Source of the DNA: Flavobacterium gillisiae | Lineage (GTDB): Bacteria; Bacteroidota; Bacteroidia; Flavobacteriales; Flavobacteriaceae | Direction of reading: 5' to 3' | Assembly (NCBI RefSeq): GCF_900107635.1 | Contig: NZ_FNRD01000016.1 | Coordinates: 53,585-117,584 of the forward strand | DNA: 64,000 nucleotides | In this document: in pieces, positions 27,375 through 35,474 of the stretch | How positions within the stretch are numbered: the stretch's first letter is position 1 | How the letters are laid out: each line of letters starts with the position of its first letter | Program-made: the position numbers and the translations under genes | The notes under the pieces: generated by a model | Database searches by the model: none | Seen by the model: the letters and a program-made list of their open reading frames with translations, nothing else | What the model was told of the DNA's origin: nothing

Positions 27375-28242
27375 AATTTCTATACGTTTTTTTGATGATC
27401 GCGAAGTGCGAGCCGTTTGGGATGATGAAAATGCCAAATGGTGGTTTAGCGTGTTAGATATGGTAGCGGTTTTAAGAAACAAAGAAGATTACACTAAAAA
27501 CCGAAACTATTGGAAATACCTAAAAGCTAAACTAAAGAAAGAAAATAGTGAGTTGGTTAGTAACACTACCCAACTGAAATTAGTAGCTAACGATGGCAAG
27601 CGATATGCAACAGATATGCTCGACTATGAAGGTATAATAGCCTTGGGGAAACAATTCCCTAGCAAAACCGCCAACCGTTTTATCAATTGGTTTACTTATA
27701 GCCCAGAAAGTATAGATGGCAAGAGCAAAACCAAGGCGTATGCCTTATTTGAAACCAGTTTTGTAGAGAGTCTTGAAGTAGGAACAGCCAAAGGTTTACA
27801 ACAAATACACGCTTATTTATTTGGGGGATTATATGATTTTGCTGGACAATTACGAACTAAAAATATTTCAAAAGGAGGATATAGATTTGAATATGCACAC
27901 TATCTAAATAGTACTTTGCTAAAAATAGACACTATGCCCGAAACCAATTTTAATGAAATTGTAGAAAAATATGTGGCTATGAACAAAGCACACCCATTTA
28001 TGGAAGGCAGCGGCAGAAGTACCCGAATTTGGCTAGACTTGATATTGAAAAAACAAGAAAAAAAATGCATCGATTGGAGCAAAATAAGCAAAACCAATTA
28101 TATGAATGCAATGATTATAAGTTCGGTAGATAGCAGCGTTTTAAACGCACTACTTAAGACAGCAATTACCACTGACATTAACAGCAGAGAAATGTATATG
28201 AAAGGCATCGATTATTCATATTATTATGAAGAAAATGAATAA
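27367..28242 (+). CDS. BRO-N-like domain fused to a class III-like Fic domain
   Basis: A 291-residue two-domain protein. Residues 1-115 resemble the BRO-N phage antirepressor domain (REVRAVWDDENAKWWFSVLD, MVAVL, then GLITD-like DYEGIIALGKQFPSKTANRF). The rest is a Fic domain with the active-site motif HPFMEGSGRSTR (canonical HPFxxGNGR, so N is replaced by S) and a C-terminal GIDYSYYYEE, which fits the inhibitory helix motif (S/T)xxxE of class III Fic proteins. Fic enzymes transfer AMP to target proteins. It lies between hsdS (8-bp overlap) and hsdR (17-bp overlap), so translation is coupled; its target is unknown. Confidence 0.88.
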   Translation: MSKISIRFFDDREVRAVWDDENAKWWFSVLDMVAVLRNKEDYTKNRNYWKYLKAKLKKENSELVSNTTQLKLVANDGKRYATDMLDYEGIIALGKQFPSKTANRFINWFTYSPESIDGKSKTKAYALFETSFVESLEVGTAKGLQQIHAYLFGGLYDFAGQLRTKNISKGGYRFEYAHYLNSTLLKIDTMPETNFNEIVEKYVAMNKAHPFMEGSGRSTRIWLDLILKKQEKKCIDWSKISKTNYMNAMIISSVDSSVLNALLKTAITTDINSREMYMKGIDYSYYYEENE

Positions 28243-31200
28243 TCAAACTAAAAAATTAATAGAAATGAAAGAATACACCACTATAGCAGAATCAAACAAC
28301 TTCATTGTTTTAGATAAATTCACCAAGTATTTAGAGGTCAATGAAGCTCCTGCAAGTTATCAAACAGAAGCGGCTTTAGAACAGGAATTCATCCAAGATT
28401 TAATCAATCAAGGATATGAAAACCCTACTAACCTTACTACGCTACAAGCTATGTTAGCTAATGTGAGAGTGCAATTGCAAGCGCTTAATAATATGGAGTT
28501 TACTAACAATGAATGGACTCGTTTTGTAGAAGAGTATTTAGATCGACCAAGTGATAATACCATAGATAAAACAAGGAAGTTACATGAAAATTATATCTAC
28601 GATTTTGTTTTTGACGATGGACGTATCCAAAACATTTACTTAGTAGATAAAAAGAATATTGTTCGTAACAAAGTGCAAGTAATTTCGCAATTCGAACAAA
28701 AAGGCACCCATTCTAATCGCTATGATGTAACCGTTTTAGTAAATGGTTTACCGTTGGTGCAAATAGAATTAAAAAAACGTGGAGTAGCGATCCGTGAAGC
28801 GTTCAATCAAGTACATCGCTACAGCAAAGAAAGTTTTAATAGTGAGAACTCCCTTTTTAAGTATTTGCAAGTATTTGTAATAACTAATGGAACGGACAGT
28901 CGTTATTTTGCTAACACTGTGAAACGCGATAAAAACAGTTTCGATTTTACAATGAACTGGGCTAAGTCGGATAATTCTTTGATTAAAGATTTGAAAGATT
29001 TCACAGCAACTTTTTTTCAAAAACATACGTTGTTAAATGTACTACTCACCTACTCCGTTTTTGATACAAGTGATACCTTGCTAATAATGCGACCGTATCA
29101 AATCGCTGCAACGGAGAGAATGCTGTGGAAAATAGAAAGTTCCTTTAATACTAAAAAATGGTCAGATAGAGAAAGCGGAGGCTACATTTGGCATACAACA
29201 GGTTCGGGTAAAACTCTCACTAGTTTTAAAGCAGCAAGACTAGCCACAAATCTAAATTTTATTGATAAAGTTTTCTTTGTAGTAGACCGTAAGGATTTAG
29301 ATTTTCAAACTATGAAAGAGTACCAACGCTTTTCTCCTGATAGCGTCAACGGTTCTGATAGTACGGCTGGTTTAAAAAGAAATATAGAGAAAGAAGATAA
29401 TAAAATTATCGTTACAACTATTCAGAAGCTAAACCACTTAATGAAAAGCGAAAGTGATTTAGCCATCTATCAAAAACAAGTGGTATTCATATTTGATGAA
29501 GCACACCGTTCTCAATTTGGTGAAGCGCAAAAGAACCTGAATAAAAAATTTAAAAAGTTTTATCAATTTGGTTTTACAGGAACGCCTATTTTTCCTGAAA
29601 ATGCTTTAGGTGCAGAAACAACAGCAAGTGTATTTGGTCGCGAATTACACTCCTATGTTATTACGGATGCCATTAGAGATGAAAAAGTACTGAAATTCAA
29701 AGTAGATTACAACAATGTGCAACCTAAGTTTAAAAGCTTTGAAACAGAAGTTGATGAGAAAAAATTAACGGCTGCAGAAAACACAAAAGCATTACTTCAT
29801 CCGGCTCGTATCAAAGAAGTTTCTCAATACATTCTAAAAAATTACAGAATAAAAACGCACAGAAGTCACGCAGGAAACACAGGCTTTAATGCCATGTTTG
29901 CCGTAAGTAGTGTTGTAGCGGCTAAATGTTATTATGAAGAACTAAACCGTCTTCAAAAAGATTTAGTGAAGCCTTTAAAAATTGCAACGATATTTTCTTT
30001 CGCCGCCAATGAAGAGCAGAGTGCTGCTGGTGAAATACCTGAAGAAAACTTTGAGCCATCGGCGATGGATAGTAGTGCCAAAGAATTTTTAACAGCAGCA
30101 ATAAAAGACTATAACGCCATGTTTAAAACTAGTTTTGGCGTGGAAAGTAACGAATTTCAAAACTACTATCGTGATCTTGCCAAACGGGTTAAAAGTAAAG
30201 AAATCGATTTAATTATAGTAGTAGGTATGTTTCTTACTGGATTTGATGCACCAACATTGAATACCTTATTTGTAGATAAGAATTTACGTTATCATGGATT
30301 AATGCAAGCTTTTTCTCGTACCAATAGAATCAATGATGCTACAAAAACCTTTGGAAACATTATTACATTTAGAGATTTAGAAATGGCTACTGTAGATGCC
30401 ATTACCTTATTTGGCGATAAAAACACTAAAAATGTAGTACTCGAAAAGAGCTACAAAGAATATTTAGAGGGCTTTACAGATATTGCTACTGGAGAAGCAC
30501 GAAGAGGTTTTATGGATGTAGTTAAGGAATTAAATGAAAAGTTCCCAAAACCAGACGAAATTGAAAGAGAAAAAGACAAAAAAGAATTCTCAAAACTATT
30601 TGGAGAGTACTTGCGTGTAGAAAATATTTTGCAGAATTACGATGAATTCAATAATCTAAAAACTCTTCAAACAATAGATGTTGACGACGTTGAAGCTCTT
30701 GAAGCATTTAAAGAAACTAACTTTGTAACAGACGAAGAACTAGCTACTATGCTAGAGATAAAACTATTACCAGAACGAACAATTCAAGATTATCGCTCAA
30801 CCTATAATGATATACGCGATTGGTTACGACGAGAGAAAAACGGCAAAGATGTTGAAGAGTCAACTATTGATTGGGATGATGTGGTATTTGAAATTGACTT
30901 GCTTAAATCGCAAGAAATAAACTTGGATTATATTCTTGAATTGATTTTTGAGCATAAAAAAAAGAACAAAGATAAAGCAACCTTAATTGAAGAAATCCGT
31001 AGGGTAATTAGAGCAAGCATTGGCAATAGAGCAAAAGAGAATTTAGTAGTAGATTTCATTAATGAAACAGACCTTGAAACCATTCATGATAAAGCGAATG
31101 TTATAGATTCTTTCTTCAAGTATGCACAAGAAAAACAGAAAAAAGAAGCTTCAGAATTAATAATAGATGAAAATTTAAATGAAGAGGCTACAAAGAGATA

Positions 31201-31372
31201 CATAGCTGCGTCTTTAAAACGGGAATTTGCAAGTGAAAACGGCACCGAATTAAACGCTATTTTACCTAAAATGAGTCCCTTAAATCCTCAGTATTTAGCA
31301 AAGAAACAAAGTGTTTTTCAAAAGATCAGTGCCTTTATAGAGAAATTTAAAGGTGTTGGTGGGCAATTATAA
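28226..31372 (+). CDS. hsdR: HsdR, type I restriction endonuclease and translocase subunit
   Basis: A 1048-residue restriction subunit. The N-terminal nuclease domain contains LVNGLPLVQIELKKRG (around 170-187, the D/ExK-type motif). The helicase/translocase motor follows: Walker A WHTTGSGKTLTSF (around 322), DEAH box FIFDEAHRSQFG (around 422), GFTGTPIF and motif VI-like MQAFSRTNRIN. A C-terminal helical domain ends the protein. It cleaves unmethylated DNA after ATP-driven translocation. The ATG at 28226 overlaps the Fic gene; an ATG at 28265 is an alternative. The frame is intact. Confidence 0.95.
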   Translation: MKKMNNQTKKLIEMKEYTTIAESNNFIVLDKFTKYLEVNEAPASYQTEAALEQEFIQDLINQGYENPTNLTTLQAMLANVRVQLQALNNMEFTNNEWTRFVEEYLDRPSDNTIDKTRKLHENYIYDFVFDDGRIQNIYLVDKKNIVRNKVQVISQFEQKGTHSNRYDVTVLVNGLPLVQIELKKRGVAIREAFNQVHRYSKESFNSENSLFKYLQVFVITNGTDSRYFANTVKRDKNSFDFTMNWAKSDNSLIKDLKDFTATFFQKHTLLNVLLTYSVFDTSDTLLIMRPYQIAATERMLWKIESSFNTKKWSDRESGGYIWHTTGSGKTLTSFKAARLATNLNFIDKVFFVVDRKDLDFQTMKEYQRFSPDSVNGSDSTAGLKRNIEKEDNKIIVTTIQKLNHLMKSESDLAIYQKQVVFIFDEAHRSQFGEAQKNLNKKFKKFYQFGFTGTPIFPENALGAETTASVFGRELHSYVITDAIRDEKVLKFKVDYNNVQPKFKSFETEVDEKKLTAAENTKALLHPARIKEVSQYILKNYRIKTHRSHAGNTGFNAMFAVSSVVAAKCYYEELNRLQKDLVKPLKIATIFSFAANEEQSAAGEIPEENFEPSAMDSSAKEFLTAAIKDYNAMFKTSFGVESNEFQNYYRDLAKRVKSKEIDLIIVVGMFLTGFDAPTLNTLFVDKNLRYHGLMQAFSRTNRINDATKTFGNIITFRDLEMATVDAITLFGDKNTKNVVLEKSYKEYLEGFTDIATGEARRGFMDVVKELNEKFPKPDEIEREKDKKEFSKLFGEYLRVENILQNYDEFNNLKTLQTIDVDDVEALEAFKETNFVTDEELATMLEIKLLPERTIQDYRSTYNDIRDWLRREKNGKDVEESTIDWDDVVFEIDLLKSQEINLDYILELIFEHKKKNKDKATLIEEIRRVIRASIGNRAKENLVVDFINETDLETIHDKANVIDSFFKYAQEKQKKEASELIIDENLNEEATKRYIAASLKREFASENGTELNAILPKMSPLNPQYLAKKQSVFQKISAFIEKFKGVGGQL

Positions 31373-31443
31373 AATTTATATCTCTATCAAAACCCGATGG
31401 AGCGGATTTATAATCCGTTCCTACAATCATACACTAAACAGCT

Positions 31444-31935
31444 ATGTCCAACTTTGATAAAACCGAAAACCTACCTATCTACCAAAAAGCAGAACTAATT
31501 TTCCAGTTAGTAGAAAGCTTGATGGCTTCTTTACCCGAAGAGGACGAATATATTCAGCATACAAAAGAATTTATGCGAGCTGATGCAATGATCATTCCTG
31601 CTAAAATAGCTGGGGCTGAAGGTGGCGACTTATATAGTATTCGCATGCAAAACGCCGCTATTATTAGAGATCATGCCATGCAATTGTATGTACAAGTGGG
31701 TAGTTTACGTTTTTATGAAAGCTACAAAGATTTAGAATATGTAACACTCATCCGGAAAGAACTCGATGAATTCCAATTGCTATTCATCGATTGGGTAAAT
31801 GGTTTTGATACTAACAACCACATATGGGATGAATGGTGTCTATTCAATCCACCTGGCGCCATCCCTCCTAACGAGATTGATCGGTTTGACGAAGATGATT
31901 TTGATATTGACGATTTTTTTGATAAGGAAGATTAA
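31444..31935 (+). CDS. Helical hypothetical protein with acidic tail
   Basis: A 163-residue soluble protein: KTENLPIYQKAELIFQLVES through ADAMIIPAKIAGAEGGDLYS and IIRDHAMQLYVQVGSLRFYE. The pattern of four long helices recalls four-helix-bundle proteins (the S23/avd-like group), though I am not certain of that. A proline-rich segment (FNPPGAIPPNEI) and an acidic tail (DRFDEDDFDIDDFFDKED) end it. It follows hsdR by 71 bp and may be read through from the restriction operon. Confidence 0.6.
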   Translation: MSNFDKTENLPIYQKAELIFQLVESLMASLPEEDEYIQHTKEFMRADAMIIPAKIAGAEGGDLYSIRMQNAAIIRDHAMQLYVQVGSLRFYESYKDLEYVTLIRKELDEFQLLFIDWVNGFDTNNHIWDEWCLFNPPGAIPPNEIDRFDEDDFDIDDFFDKED

Positions 31936-32015
31936 AGATTTTTGATCTACGTCAAAACTCTCTAACTTAGAAAAGGAAATTCCTTATTTTTTAAAAACTA
32001 AACAACTTCCTTCGT

Positions 32016-32774
32016 ATGAAAATCCAATATTGTTCCGACCTACATCTAGAGTTCCCCGAAAATAAAAAGTATATACTTCAAAACCCCATTAAACCAGGAG
32101 CAGATATTCTAATTTTAGCTGGTGATATAGTGCCGTTTGCCTTAATGGATGAACATCAGGATTTCTTCGATTACATTTCAGAGCATTTTAAAATGACTTT
32201 TTGGATTCCTGGAAATCACGAATATTACTATTACAACATTACAGAAAAAAGTGGTGTTTTAGAGGAGCAAATCCGTCACAATATTTTTTTAGTAAACAAT
32301 TGCGTTAAAGAAATTTCAGGTGTTAATCTGATTTTTTCAACATTATGGTCTAACATTTCGCCTTTAAGACAGTGGCTTATTAAAGAAAGTCTTTCTGACT
32401 TTAAAGTAATTAAATACAAGAATCGTTTATTCAATCCGGATGATTATAACATCCTGCATCAAGAAAGTTTGGCATTTATTAAGAAAGCAGTACAGGAAAC
32501 TGCTAATGAGAAAACAATTGTAGTAACACATCATGCGCCAACATTTATCAATTATCCTGAAAAATATGCCGACAGCAAAATCAATGAAGCCTTCGCAACA
32601 AACTTAGATCTCTTTATAGAAAATAATACTATCGATTATTGGATTTATGGACATCATCATTGCAATGTTGGTGATTTTGAAATTGAAAACACAAAACTAT
32701 TAACCAATCAATTGGGATACATCAAATACAATGAAAATGTTGGATTCAATGATAAAGCTATTATCTCAATTTAA
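32016..32774 (+). CDS. Calcineurin-like metallophosphoesterase
   Basis: A 252-residue metallophosphoesterase with the whole metal-binding set: CSDLHLEF (D-x-H, residues 6-13), LAGDIV (around 32), GNHEYYY (around 68), VVTHHAPT (around 170) and the C-terminal YGHHHCN (around 216). It uses two metal ions to hydrolyse phosphomonoesters or diesters; substrate unknown. No signal peptide, so cytosolic. It lies between the restriction operon and the AbiE-like pair and could be an accessory defence nuclease/phosphatase, although the family is too broad to say. Confidence 0.88.
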   Translation: MKIQYCSDLHLEFPENKKYILQNPIKPGADILILAGDIVPFALMDEHQDFFDYISEHFKMTFWIPGNHEYYYYNITEKSGVLEEQIRHNIFLVNNCVKEISGVNLIFSTLWSNISPLRQWLIKESLSDFKVIKYKNRLFNPDDYNILHQESLAFIKKAVQETANEKTIVVTHHAPTFINYPEKYADSKINEAFATNLDLFIENNTIDYWIYGHHHCNVGDFEIENTKLLTNQLGYIKYNENVGFNDKAIISI

Positions 32775-32813
32775 ATAAGTCAACAAATTGTAAAGTAATC
32801 AATTGACTTTATC

Positions 32814-32901
32814 TATCAATTAATTGATATTTATTCATTAATTAATGAACATTTACCTTAATAAACCTATATTTGCATAATAAACCTATCAAGTTTATTA
32901 T
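32814..32901 (+). promoter_or_regulatory. Promoter with three palindromes before the AbiE-like pair
   Basis: Two perfect 16-bp palindromes, TATCAATTAATTGATA (32814-32829) and TTCATTAATTAATGAA (32834-32849), precede a Bacteroidota -7 element TATATTTG (32868-32875, consensus TAnnTTTG). A third inverted repeat, ATAATAAAC (32877-32885) with GTTTATTAT (32893-32901), lies between the promoter and the gene start at 32920. The arrangement suggests operators for autoregulation by the winged-helix protein encoded directly downstream. Confidence 0.7.
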
Positions 32902-32919
32902 AACTTTTATTAGTTTATT

Positions 32920-33909
32920 ATGGAGGAATTAAAAAAATATTTTCAACAAATACTCGGCGTACAACTCGAAATAAAAGAGTTAAAAAAGGAACAATTGAAT
33001 AAACTACCTTTTGTATTCAAAAGCAATTTTAAGTTCTATAGCACCACCTTTAGAACCCATCAATTAATTTTATTGGAGTTGAATAAAGAAGATACTTTCA
33101 ATGCAAATCAGTTACGAAAACAAGTAGTTGAGATTCAAAAAAAATTGGAGAAAAGAATAATTATAGTAACTGACACTATAACCGCAATAAATCGCAAACG
33201 GTTAATAGAAAATAGAATAAATTTTATTATCCCTGGGAAACAAATGTTTATGTCCGAATTGTTAATAGACCTTCAAGATTTTGAGAAAGATAAAGCATTT
33301 CAAAAATCGGTCTTACTACTACCCTCAGCTCAATCAATCTTGTTATATCAAATTTTACACAAAGAGGATAATTTAAGCCAATATACATTCAAAGAACTAG
33401 CTGAGAAATTCCAATACACACAAATGGGAATTACCAAAGCAATAGAAAACTTGAAAAGATTAGCCATAGTGAAAGTAGAAGGGACAAAAGAAAAGAATAT
33501 CATATTCGAAAAAGACAGTGAAAAACTGTGGAAAGACAGTGAAGGATTGTGTATTAATCCCGTAATGAAAACGGTTTATGTAGATGAAAAACTAGAAGGG
33601 TTGTTTAAGTCAAACACAACCGCACTGGAAGAATATACGGATATGAATCCAAGTTCAATAGAATACTTTGCTATTGAGAAAAAACAATTTTACGAATTGA
33701 GAAAAAACAATCTTTTAGTAAACCTAAATAGTGAAAATGGCAACTATGCATTAGAAGTTTGGAAATACAATCCGGAACTACTCACAAAAGGAATAACAAA
33801 GAAAAATAATGTAGATCCATTGTCATTATATTTAAGTTTAAAAGACGGATTTATTGATGAACGAACAGATATGGCATTAGACCAAATAATAGAAAAATAC
33901 ATATGGTAA
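32920..33909 (+). CDS. AbiEi-like regulator / antitoxin candidate
   Basis: A 329-residue protein with a winged helix-turn-helix in the middle (YTFKELAEKFQYTQMGITKA, then IENLKRLAIVKVEG, about residues 160-190) and a C-terminal domain. It overlaps by 7 bp a nucleotidyltransferase gene, the arrangement of type IV toxin-antitoxin systems of the AbiE kind, in which AbiEi represses its own promoter and counteracts AbiEii. The palindromes upstream fit autorepression. The first 150 residues carry no domain I recognise. Sequence similarity to AbiEi proper is not obvious; the call rests on gene order and the winged helix. Confidence 0.7.
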   Translation: MEELKKYFQQILGVQLEIKELKKEQLNKLPFVFKSNFKFYSTTFRTHQLILLELNKEDTFNANQLRKQVVEIQKKLEKRIIIVTDTITAINRKRLIENRINFIIPGKQMFMSELLIDLQDFEKDKAFQKSVLLLPSAQSILLYQILHKEDNLSQYTFKELAEKFQYTQMGITKAIENLKRLAIVKVEGTKEKNIIFEKDSEKLWKDSEGLCINPVMKTVYVDEKLEGLFKSNTTALEEYTDMNPSSIEYFAIEKKQFYELRKNNLLVNLNSENGNYALEVWKYNPELLTKGITKKNNVDPLSLYLSLKDGFIDERTDMALDQIIEKYIW

Positions 33910-34667
33910 GAGGTTTAGAAATTTTCAGACAGCATTTCAAAGAATTCACAGATAACTACATTATTATTGGTGGAACCGCTTGCGACATTATCATTGATAG
34001 CGTTGGACTTACACCAAGAGCAACAAAAGACATTGATATAATTTTAGTAATCGAAGCATTAAGCCCCGAATTTGTAACTCATTTTTGGGAGTTTATAAAG
34101 CAAGGAAATTATGATGTTAAGGAGAAAAGTGAAGAAGACAGAAAATATTACCGCTTCCAGAAACCACAAGTAGAAGAATTTCCATTTCAAATTGAATTAT
34201 TCTCTAGAATACCTGATTTATTAGATTTAAATGAAGAAACATATTTAATACCTATTCCTGTTGACACTGAAATTTCAAGTTTATCAGCCATATTGATGGA
34301 TGATGATTATTATAACTTCACCATACTACACAGCCAATTAGATAACGGAATACATCTAGCCAATACAGAGGCTTTAATAGGATTAAAAGCCAAGGCATTC
34401 CTAGACTATAAAACTAGAAAAGAAAGCGGAGAAAAAATCGATGAAAGACAACTCCGTAAACACAAAATGGATGTTTTCAGATTGTCATTACTGCTAACTC
34501 CCGAAGATAATTTTATAATTCCACAAAGTGTAAAAACCGATATAACAAATTTTGCTGAAGTTATAAAAAATGATTTACCAGACAAACAAATTTTTAAAGA
34601 AATGGGTGCAGGAAATGTGAATGTAAAGGAATTATTTGAGCAATTGATTAGGGCTTTTAATATTTAA
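33903..34667 (+). CDS. AbiEii-like nucleotidyltransferase, toxin candidate
   Basis: A 254-residue nucleotidyltransferase-fold protein. The opening YIIIGGTACDIIIDSVGLTP followed by RATKDIDIILVIE gives the minimal NTase signature (GG, then DxD as DIDI), and IGLKAKAFLDYKTRKESGEK followed by DERQLRKHKMDVF matches the helix that carries K and D residues in AbiEii/MenT-like proteins (GLKAxAxLD and KHxxD). AbiEii-type toxins transfer nucleotides to RNA such as tRNA ends and arrest growth on phage infection. Coupled to the upstream regulator by a 7-bp overlap. Confidence 0.82.
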   Translation: MVRGLEIFRQHFKEFTDNYIIIGGTACDIIIDSVGLTPRATKDIDIILVIEALSPEFVTHFWEFIKQGNYDVKEKSEEDRKYYRFQKPQVEEFPFQIELFSRIPDLLDLNEETYLIPIPVDTEISSLSAILMDDDYYNFTILHSQLDNGIHLANTEALIGLKAKAFLDYKTRKESGEKIDERQLRKHKMDVFRLSLLLTPEDNFIIPQSVKTDITNFAEVIKNDLPDKQIFKEMGAGNVNVKELFEQLIRAFNI

Positions 34668-34673
34668 AAATAA

Positions 34674-34976
34674 ATGGGAAAGTATTTAGGACTTGATTTA
34701 GGAACAAATTCAATTGGTTGGGCTATAATAGACAATGATGTAAATCATGCGATTAATAGCGGAGTGAAAATTTACAAAACTGGTTTTAAAAATAAACAAT
34801 TTACTCCGTTCAAAAAAACTAAAAAACGACAAAAAAGCAGCATTGCATTATGTGTTATCGCTACTATTCTACTAATTGTCAGTATCATAGATATTGTAAA
34901 TTGGCGATTTTGGCTCAATATATCGTTGACAACATACATTGCAGTTCTGACACTTTATCTTCAACGCAAGAAATAA
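34674..34976 (+). CDS. Small membrane protein with a Cas9 RuvC-I-like N-terminus
   Basis: A 100-residue frame whose start, MGKYLGLDLGTNSIGWAIID, is strikingly like the RuvC-I segment of Cas9, including the catalytic-type aspartate in GLDLG. It continues SGVKIYKTGFKNKQ, as Cas9 proteins continue with a GVRIF-like strand, and a lysine-rich stretch KKTKKRQKSS. Then it changes to two membrane helices (about residues 58-74 and 79-95) ending LQRKK. HNH, RuvC-II/III and other Cas9 parts are absent. It begins 6 bp after the nucleotidyltransferase stop, so it is probably the third gene of that operon. It may be a fusion of a cas9 remnant or a new small protein. Confidence 0.6.
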   Translation: MGKYLGLDLGTNSIGWAIIDNDVNHAINSGVKIYKTGFKNKQFTPFKKTKKRQKSSIALCVIATILLIVSIIDIVNWRFWLNISLTTYIAVLTLYLQRKK

Positions 34977-35474
34977 TAGAATTTAGAAACTATGATAAAC
35001 ACGATTACCAATTTAACTCAATAGCAGAAACGTTCTAAGAGACAATCTAGGTAATCAATAAGTCTCACTCCAGTCATTCCCTTTGCGCCGTTCGGCTACT
35101 CCAGTCGGTATGCCATCAACAGTAAGCTGTAAACGAAAAATATTTTTTTCGGCATCCCTACCTTGCGAAGGCACTTCACAGCCAATAAAAAAACAGCCTC
35201 TTAAAAATAAGAAGCTGTTTTTTTACGCTGTTCCGTTCCTCAGCTTCACTCGTTCATTCCTTGCGTTCGGTCAGGCTTTAATAACCAGGATAAAGCTTCA
35301 TTTCGTTATGCTCCGTTCCTACGCTCCACTGCATTCCAGCCCTATCCAGTTTATAGCCTTCCTTTTTACAATGTGAGTTGGTACTCACGTAATTTATCTC
35401 CCATTTTTTAGTGAATTATAGCATTCACTCATAGTTACATTTTGCTAAAAATAAACAGAAATTAATCAATGACT
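34977..35474. other. Gene-free stretch with a terminator
   Basis: About 500 bp between convergent operons. Composition is more GC-rich than its neighbours with repeated CCGTTC-like motifs (35085-35345). Apart from the hairpin at 35187-35224, I see no gene. Confidence 0.45.
35187..35224. terminator. Bidirectional intrinsic terminator
   Basis: Stem AAAAAAACAGC-c-TCTT with AAGA-a-GCTGTTTTTTT, loop of six bases, one mismatch. A-run on one side and T-run on the other allow termination in both directions, here of the rightward AbiE-like operon and the leftward topoisomerase gene region. Confidence 0.8.

Noticed and set aside
34674..34976. Functional Cas9 or a CRISPR-Cas locus
   Set aside because: Only the first 30-40 residues resemble Cas9; no HNH, no further RuvC motifs, no cas1/cas2, no array or tracrRNA in the window.
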